Positions 60,339 to 64,000 of a stretch of 64,000 nt of DNA are shown one piece after another (positions within the stretch are counted from its first letter, which is position 1; each line of letters opens with the position of its first letter). This DNA is from Zobellia galactanivorans (lineage in GTDB: Bacteria; Bacteroidota; Bacteroidia; Flavobacteriales; Flavobacteriaceae): assembly GCF_000973105.1 (NCBI RefSeq), contig NC_015844.1, positions 3,034,501 to 3,098,500 of the forward strand, given 5' to 3'. The translations under genes were made by a program, and so were the position numbers. Under the pieces are notes generated by a model, which was not told the DNA's origin, searched no databases, and saw only the letters and a program-made list of their open reading frames with translations.

Positions 60339-60479
60339 GTGAACGGGGCGGGTTTCGCTACTTGGGTTTCGGGGCTTTTCTTTGCTTTGGCCTGCCACGG
60401 CGATAGTCGGTATACGGATGCAATGGAGGCGCCATTCCATACAAGCGTATGCCAAGAAACTACTAAGGATATGACATAA
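60339..60479 (+). CDS. Possible 46-aa leader peptide or small lipoprotein
   Basis: A GTG-started frame in the 200-nt leader of the KDG-kinase-like gene. It encodes a hydrophobic stretch ending LFFALAC, like a lipobox, followed by HGDSRYTDAMEAPFH. No clear ribosome site is seen. It could be chance. Confidence 0.25.
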   Translation: MNGAGFATWVSGLFFALACHGDSRYTDAMEAPFHTSVCQETTKDMT

Positions 60480-60489
60480 AATCTATGCT

Positions 60490-61491
60490 ATGGCTAAAAA
60501 AGTGATCACATTCGGAGAAGTAATGATGCGTTTATCGCCTCCGGGATATTCAAAATTTGCCCAAGCCACCTCTTTTGAGCTGGCCTATGGGGGAGGAGAG
60601 GCCAATGTAGCCATCTCACTGGCCTATTTGGGCATGAAAGCGGCCCATGTAACGCGCTTTCCCGATAATGCCTTGGGCAAGGCCGCTACCCAATTTCTAC
60701 GCAAGCATTGGCTGAGTACCGAACACGTTTTTTACGGCGGTGATATGCTGGGCAAGTATTTTTTGGAAAAGGGAGCAGTGCACCGCTCTAGTGAGGTGAT
60801 CTATGAAAGGGAGGGCTCTTCCTTCTCCTTGATCGCACCGGGCATGGTCGATTGGGAAGCGGTGCTCAAGGATGCGGATTGGTTTCATTGGACCGGCATT
60901 ACCCCCGCTATTTCCGAAGGGGCCGCCATGTGTTGCCTAGAGGGAATAAAAACCGCCAACCGAATGGGGATCAAGGTATCGGGCGATATCAACTCGCGAA
61001 AGAACATGTGGAAGTTTGGCAAGAGCATGCAGGAAGTCATGCCCGAACTCGTTCAAAATTGCGATGTGGTCATTAGCAGTAGCCGCGGGATACGCGAAAT
61101 ATTCGGACTGGGGAAGGCCGGTGATAAATTCCGGACTTTGGCCGAGCAGCTCATGTACACCTTTCCCCGGATCGAAAAGGTCGTAGGGAAGACCCGCAAA
61201 TCCATTAGTGCCTCGCACCAGCAGATCCATGGGAAGATGTGGGACGGCGAAAAGTATGTAAAGACCAAGAAGTTGAACATTACCCACGTAATCGATCGCG
61301 TCGGTACGGGCGATGCCTTTGCGGCGGGACTCATCTATGGCCTATTGCACTATGGGGATGTAGAGGCCTTGAAGTTTGCCTCGGCCGCCTGTGCGCTCAA
61401 ACATACCGTTCCCGGGGATGCCAATATGGTGTCTTTGGAAAACGTCTTAAGCTTGATGCAGGGCGATACCTCGGGCGCCATTAGAAGATAG
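60490..61491 (+). CDS. Divergent KDG-kinase-like PfkB protein
   Basis: A 333-residue paralogue of the kdgK product at 34199; many stretches match, e.g. GWFHWTGITPAIS against DWFHWTGITPAIS. But the substrate segment reads DINSRKNMW instead of DLNYRAKLW, and the NxxE metal motif is lost (SSSRGIRE in place of GNEEDAE), while the catalytic VGTGDAFAAG is kept. It may use another sugar acid or have weak or no kinase activity. It is under the same operator type as the alginate units. Confidence 0.85.
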   Translation: MAKKVITFGEVMMRLSPPGYSKFAQATSFELAYGGGEANVAISLAYLGMKAAHVTRFPDNALGKAATQFLRKHWLSTEHVFYGGDMLGKYFLEKGAVHRSSEVIYEREGSSFSLIAPGMVDWEAVLKDADWFHWTGITPAISEGAAMCCLEGIKTANRMGIKVSGDINSRKNMWKFGKSMQEVMPELVQNCDVVISSSRGIREIFGLGKAGDKFRTLAEQLMYTFPRIEKVVGKTRKSISASHQQIHGKMWDGEKYVKTKKLNITHVIDRVGTGDAFAAGLIYGLLHYGDVEALKFASAACALKHTVPGDANMVSLENVLSLMQGDTSGAIRR

Positions 61492-61540
61492 GAAAAGGAA
61501 GCCTTTTAAAGCGACTTGCACGCGATGGGGAACGGTTTTT

Positions 61541-62221
61541 TTAAGAGTTTGGCTTTCCTAGGGGCGTGATTTTCCCGTTTTTATAGGCCAGTCGGTAGGC
61601 CTTGCCCTTTTCGACCAATTCGATCTCAAAGGCAGAGGAAAAGGCTTTGTCGTTCGTAGGATACCAATCTTTTAGGGCCTTGTCGATACATATAAAAAGT
61701 CCGTGTTCATCGCCAATGGCACAGAACCTTTCGAATCCGCCATCGAAGATTTCAATACCGGTTAAACGGGCCAGTCGGTCATACTTCTTTTGAATATCGG
61801 TAGTGGGCATGCCTATCTCTGAAATCTCAAGAAACTGGTCGAGGCCAAATTTTTGGTCCGATGGATTGTTCAGGTTTTTGCGGGCTATGAGCTCTACTAT
61901 ATTTTGGTCACTGTCGTAAAAGTAAATGGCCTTGGCGTTCCAGAAATCAAAATCCTGTATTTCACGATCCCCATCCTTTAGAATTTTTACTTTCGATTTG
62001 AGCCAATTCAAGGCCTCGAGCTCTTTGTTGGCTGGAATATTGATGGCAAAATGGTAAGGGCTTGTATCGGCATTGAACTCGATATGGAGTATCGATTTGC
62101 CACATTGAAAGGAAAGTTTGTTCGCGCTTTCTTCGATTTGGGGCAATCCCAAGACTTGGGCGTAAAATTCGCTTTGTTCCTTGATCTTCGAGCTGTATAT
62201 TGTTAATTCCTTAATCTGCAT
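61541..62221 (-). CDS. VOC family protein (two-module glyoxalase fold)
   Basis: A 226-residue vicinal-oxygen-chelate protein: KELTIYSSKIKEQSEFYAQV and LGLPQIEESANKLSFQCG in the first half, a second module (IEFNADTSPYHFAI then later FLEISEIGMPTTDI). Unlike dioxygenases, clear metal ligands are not obvious. Function unknown. Convergent with the KDG-kinase-like gene (49 bp). Confidence 0.7.
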   Translation of the reverse strand: MQIKELTIYSSKIKEQSEFYAQVLGLPQIEESANKLSFQCGKSILHIEFNADTSPYHFAINIPANKELEALNWLKSKVKILKDGDREIQDFDFWNAKAIYFYDSDQNIVELIARKNLNNPSDQKFGLDQFLEISEIGMPTTDIQKKYDRLARLTGIEIFDGGFERFCAIGDEHGLFICIDKALKDWYPTNDKAFSSAFEIELVEKGKAYRLAYKNGKITPLGKPNS

Positions 62222-62321
62222 TTTTTATTCCATCGGATCGTACTGGCCATGGTACAAGTTATGAAAAAAAGCAAATGGGGGAACGGTAGGGAAGTTTTTA
62301 AAAGCGATGTGCTATTCTTTT

Positions 62322-62483
62322 TTAGTGAACGGGTCTTTGTGTTTTAGGTAGGAGTTCCCGGGGATGCAGCTCAACGTTGATCTGGTGTAAAAGCTTTGAT
62401 TTTGCCGTGTCCCCACGCTTGACCCGCAAGAGGCTCAAAAGGCCCATTACGGTATATCGGAATTTTGAGCTATGGGTTTTCAT
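62322..62483 (-). CDS. Possible 53-aa protein overlapping the upstream gene
   Basis: ATG 62483 lies inside the 3' end of the carboxypeptidase-regulatory gene and gives MKTHSSKFRYTVMGLLSLLR and then VKRGDTAKSKLL. A four-frame-type overlap of 14 bp would suggest coupling, but composition alone is weak support. Confidence 0.3.
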   Translation of the reverse strand: MKTHSSKFRYTVMGLLSLLRVKRGDTAKSKLLHQINVELHPRELLPKTQRPVH

Positions 62484-63219
62484 GTTTTTTATCCGTTAGG
62501 TTGCTGTAGTGGCAACTTCTATTTCCTTTTTTTCTGAACAGATTTCCTATCCTCCTAAAAATGTTCTGTTTTCTCGTAATAACTACTTCCCCAAGTATGG
62601 CGGGATCTTCTAACATATTCACCTTTAGAAACCCTGTTTGGGAAGTGACTTTTATCTCTTGGGTTTCAAATCCAATATAAGAGAAGACTAGAGTGGGGAG
62701 CTTACCCAATTCTTTAGTGGTGATGGGTATTGAAAAATTCCCGTCAAAATCGGTTTCCGCACGGTAGGAAGTGCCTTTTATCATAATACTTGTACCGGGT
62801 AAACCACCACTTTCATCAAATACGTTTCCTTTTATCTGAACGGAATCTGAGGTCTTCTCATGCACAAGCGTTTTTTCCCCTATTATATTTCGCTGCTCGA
62901 TTTTACGGCTTTCAGGGGGGGCACTTTGGCTAAGTGCAGGAGTCGATAAGGAGAGTAGGGTGGTTATACCCATGAGAAGTCCTGTTTTTGGGAACCGATG
63001 GTTCTGAGCAGATGAGATGGACTTGTTTAGCTGTGTGGGCAGGAATTTTCCGCACATTTTATGCTCGCTGTCTAAGAGTTGGGCCAGTTGATAGTGAGAC
63101 TTTCCAGTAAAATCAATGACCTCTTTTTGGCAGTTGAAACAAAACGCACCTTTTTCCGTAGGAGTCATTTCACTCCATTTTGAACTACAAGGTTTCGGTA
63201 TTTTTATTTCGTATTTCAT
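62470..63219 (-). CDS. Carboxypeptidase-regulatory-domain membrane protein
   Basis: A 249-residue protein. The N-terminus has the Cys pattern KPCSSKWSEMTPTEKGAFCF and NCQKEVIDFT, seen in many Bacteroidetes membrane proteins. One helix (~85-105) precedes a carboxypeptidase-regulatory-like (CarboxypepD_reg-2) domain (~125-215; GNVFDESGGLPGTSIMIKGT). The C-terminus is basic. The role is unknown; related N-termini occur in TonB-type proteins. Confidence 0.75.
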   Translation of the reverse strand: MKYEIKIPKPCSSKWSEMTPTEKGAFCFNCQKEVIDFTGKSHYQLAQLLDSEHKMCGKFLPTQLNKSISSAQNHRFPKTGLLMGITTLLSLSTPALSQSAPPESRKIEQRNIIGEKTLVHEKTSDSVQIKGNVFDESGGLPGTSIMIKGTSYRAETDFDGNFSIPITTKELGKLPTLVFSYIGFETQEIKVTSQTGFLKVNMLEDPAILGEVVITRKQNIFRRIGNLFRKKGNRSCHYSNLTDKKHENP

Positions 63220-63420
63220 TTGGCTTAAAGGAAGTGATTCATTTCTCCAATGTAAGAAAATAGGGATGGATTTATCTAATGCTTTGGTAGACTCTTCTCA
63301 AAACCTTTGTGCTATTGGTTTTTATACCGCGTAGTTTATTTTAAATCAAGTCAATTGTTAAATAATCTTGTGATTTTATCACCTCTTATGTTAGATGCTA
63401 ATTGCAAATGTGTATGGCTT

Positions 63421-63720
63421 TTAGAGTTGGCTTTTCGTTCTATTCATAATCAAACTTGCTATTAGTCCAATTCCCACTATTACATCCACTATATTCCAAA
63501 TTTGTCTACCAAGTGCAATTTTAAAAAAGGGTTGAAAGAGTAGAGCAAGTCCACCGTAAATTATCATTTCAGTTTTTTTGTCTTGTTCATTTGCCTTAAA
63601 AGCTAAAATTCCGAAACCTATTAAGGCTACAAACCTAACAAGTTGGTAATATCCATATGGCATATCCAATAAACATAAAAATAGTAGAATAGCCAATATC
63701 AGTTTTATAATTATTGTCAT
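63421..63720 (-). CDS. DUF6804-like small membrane protein
   Basis: A 99-residue protein with three or four helices, including LLDMPYGYYQLVRFVALIGF and LALLFQPFFKIALGR, a pattern I associate with DUF6804. Function unknown. It begins 2 bp after the stop of the next gene, so it is the second cistron. Confidence 0.6.
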   Translation of the reverse strand: MTIIIKLILAILLFLCLLDMPYGYYQLVRFVALIGFGILAFKANEQDKKTEMIIYGGLALLFQPFFKIALGRQIWNIVDVIVGIGLIASLIMNRTKSQL

Positions 63721-63722
63721 AT

Positions 63723-64000
63723 CTATCTGTATATTGGCATTTCAGGATAAGGTATGAATTCATCCAATAATGGTGTTAATCCTGTTTTTACCGCAAACAC
63801 CAATGCCAACAGAATAGCCGAGAATAATATTACCGAGTTCAAATTGTCATTGGCAACTTCTATAAAAATACTTTCGCCTTTACTAAATAAACTGAAAAGC
63901 AATGTTGACAACCAAAAAAGCACTATAAATATAAGCAAGGTAATTCCTAAAAAAACACAGTAAAATGATATTTCTTTAAAGACTAAACTATTACCTTCTA
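63723..64000 (-). CDS. Membrane protein, 5' part beyond the window
   Basis: The frame stays open to the right edge. The visible C-terminal ~91 codons include SFYCVFLGITLLIFIVLFW and VILFSAILLALVFAVKTGL, ending EFIPYPEMPIYR: two hydrophobic helices. A TTG at 63938 could start a shorter form, but the frame continues naturally upstream of it. No family recognised. Confidence 0.6.
   Translation of the reverse strand, partial: EGNSLVFKEISFYCVFLGITLLIFIVLFWLSTLLFSLFSKGESIFIEVANDNLNSVILFSAILLALVFAVKTGLTPLLDEFIPYPEMPIYR

Noticed and set aside
1-64000. tRNA, rRNA, CRISPR array, intact IS element
   Set aside because: None was seen on either strand by eye; a tRNA or repeat finder would be needed to exclude weak cases.

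Overview
The window looks like chromosomal DNA of a marine, alga-degrading Bacteroidetes (class Flavobacteriia), most likely Zobellia galactanivorans or a close relative. Supporting signs are TAnnTTTG-type -7 promoter boxes, a SusC/SusD pair, a type IX secretion C-terminal domain, many lipobox lipoproteins, a GH16 galactanase and a full alginate utilization locus with PL7, PL17, KdgF, KDG kinase and a FadR-type GntR repressor. The locus matches what is known of the Zobellia alginate system and its repressor AusR. No rRNA, tRNA, CRISPR array or intact insertion sequence was seen.

Layout. 1-20 kb is mostly housekeeping. It holds a HerA-like ATPase, YitT, hydrolases, queE, a methyltransferase, YkgJ, a sterol-desaturase-family enzyme, NamZ, a LolE/FtsX-like permease, a CysM-like synthase and an aldose epimerase. 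It also holds a Crp-family regulator, a TetR/SDR pair with matching operators, a di-haem peroxidase, a SulP transporter and a CstB-like persulfide dioxygenase. 19.7-24.6 kb is an accessory patch. A secreted GH16 enzyme sits between two copies of a ~360-bp direct repeat, one decayed, followed by three very short membrane-protein genes. Two of these have the same Crp/Fnr-like palindrome at the same distance from the promoter. 24.6-31.5 kb carries an exonuclease/GIY-YIG fusion, a GH3-family protein, an AsmA-like protein and small stress-type proteins.

31.6-51.1 kb is the alginate region. Leftward units are (i) ausR, then MFS transporter, SDR, kdgK, PPi-type phosphofructokinase and an Nramp-like transporter; (ii) susC, susD, PKD lipoprotein, PL7; (iii) PL17, kdgF, SDR. 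A rightward unit (iv) encodes a Tat-exported TIM-barrel isomerase-like protein and an RraA-like protein. A fifth locus at 59.7-61.5 kb has a divergent gluconokinase-like gene and a second, divergent KDG-kinase-like gene. Tandem TTGGTTAACCAA-type operators lie at 38.34, 45.31, 49.25 and 60.25 kb, with the same geometry relative to the -7 boxes, so these units probably form one regulon. In outline, PL7 and PL17 cut alginate, SusCD and the MFS protein import products, KdgF and an SDR convert the unsaturated uronate to KDG, KdgK phosphorylates it, and the PPi-PFK could link triose phosphates to hexose phosphates.

51-58 kb holds a PepSY/DUF2490/two-component cassette and two exported hydrolases. 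58.2-59.5 kb holds two related uncharacterised genes, one with a putative Cys/His catalytic domain. The right end has a VOC protein, a carboxypeptidase-regulatory-domain protein and two membrane proteins, the last running off the window.
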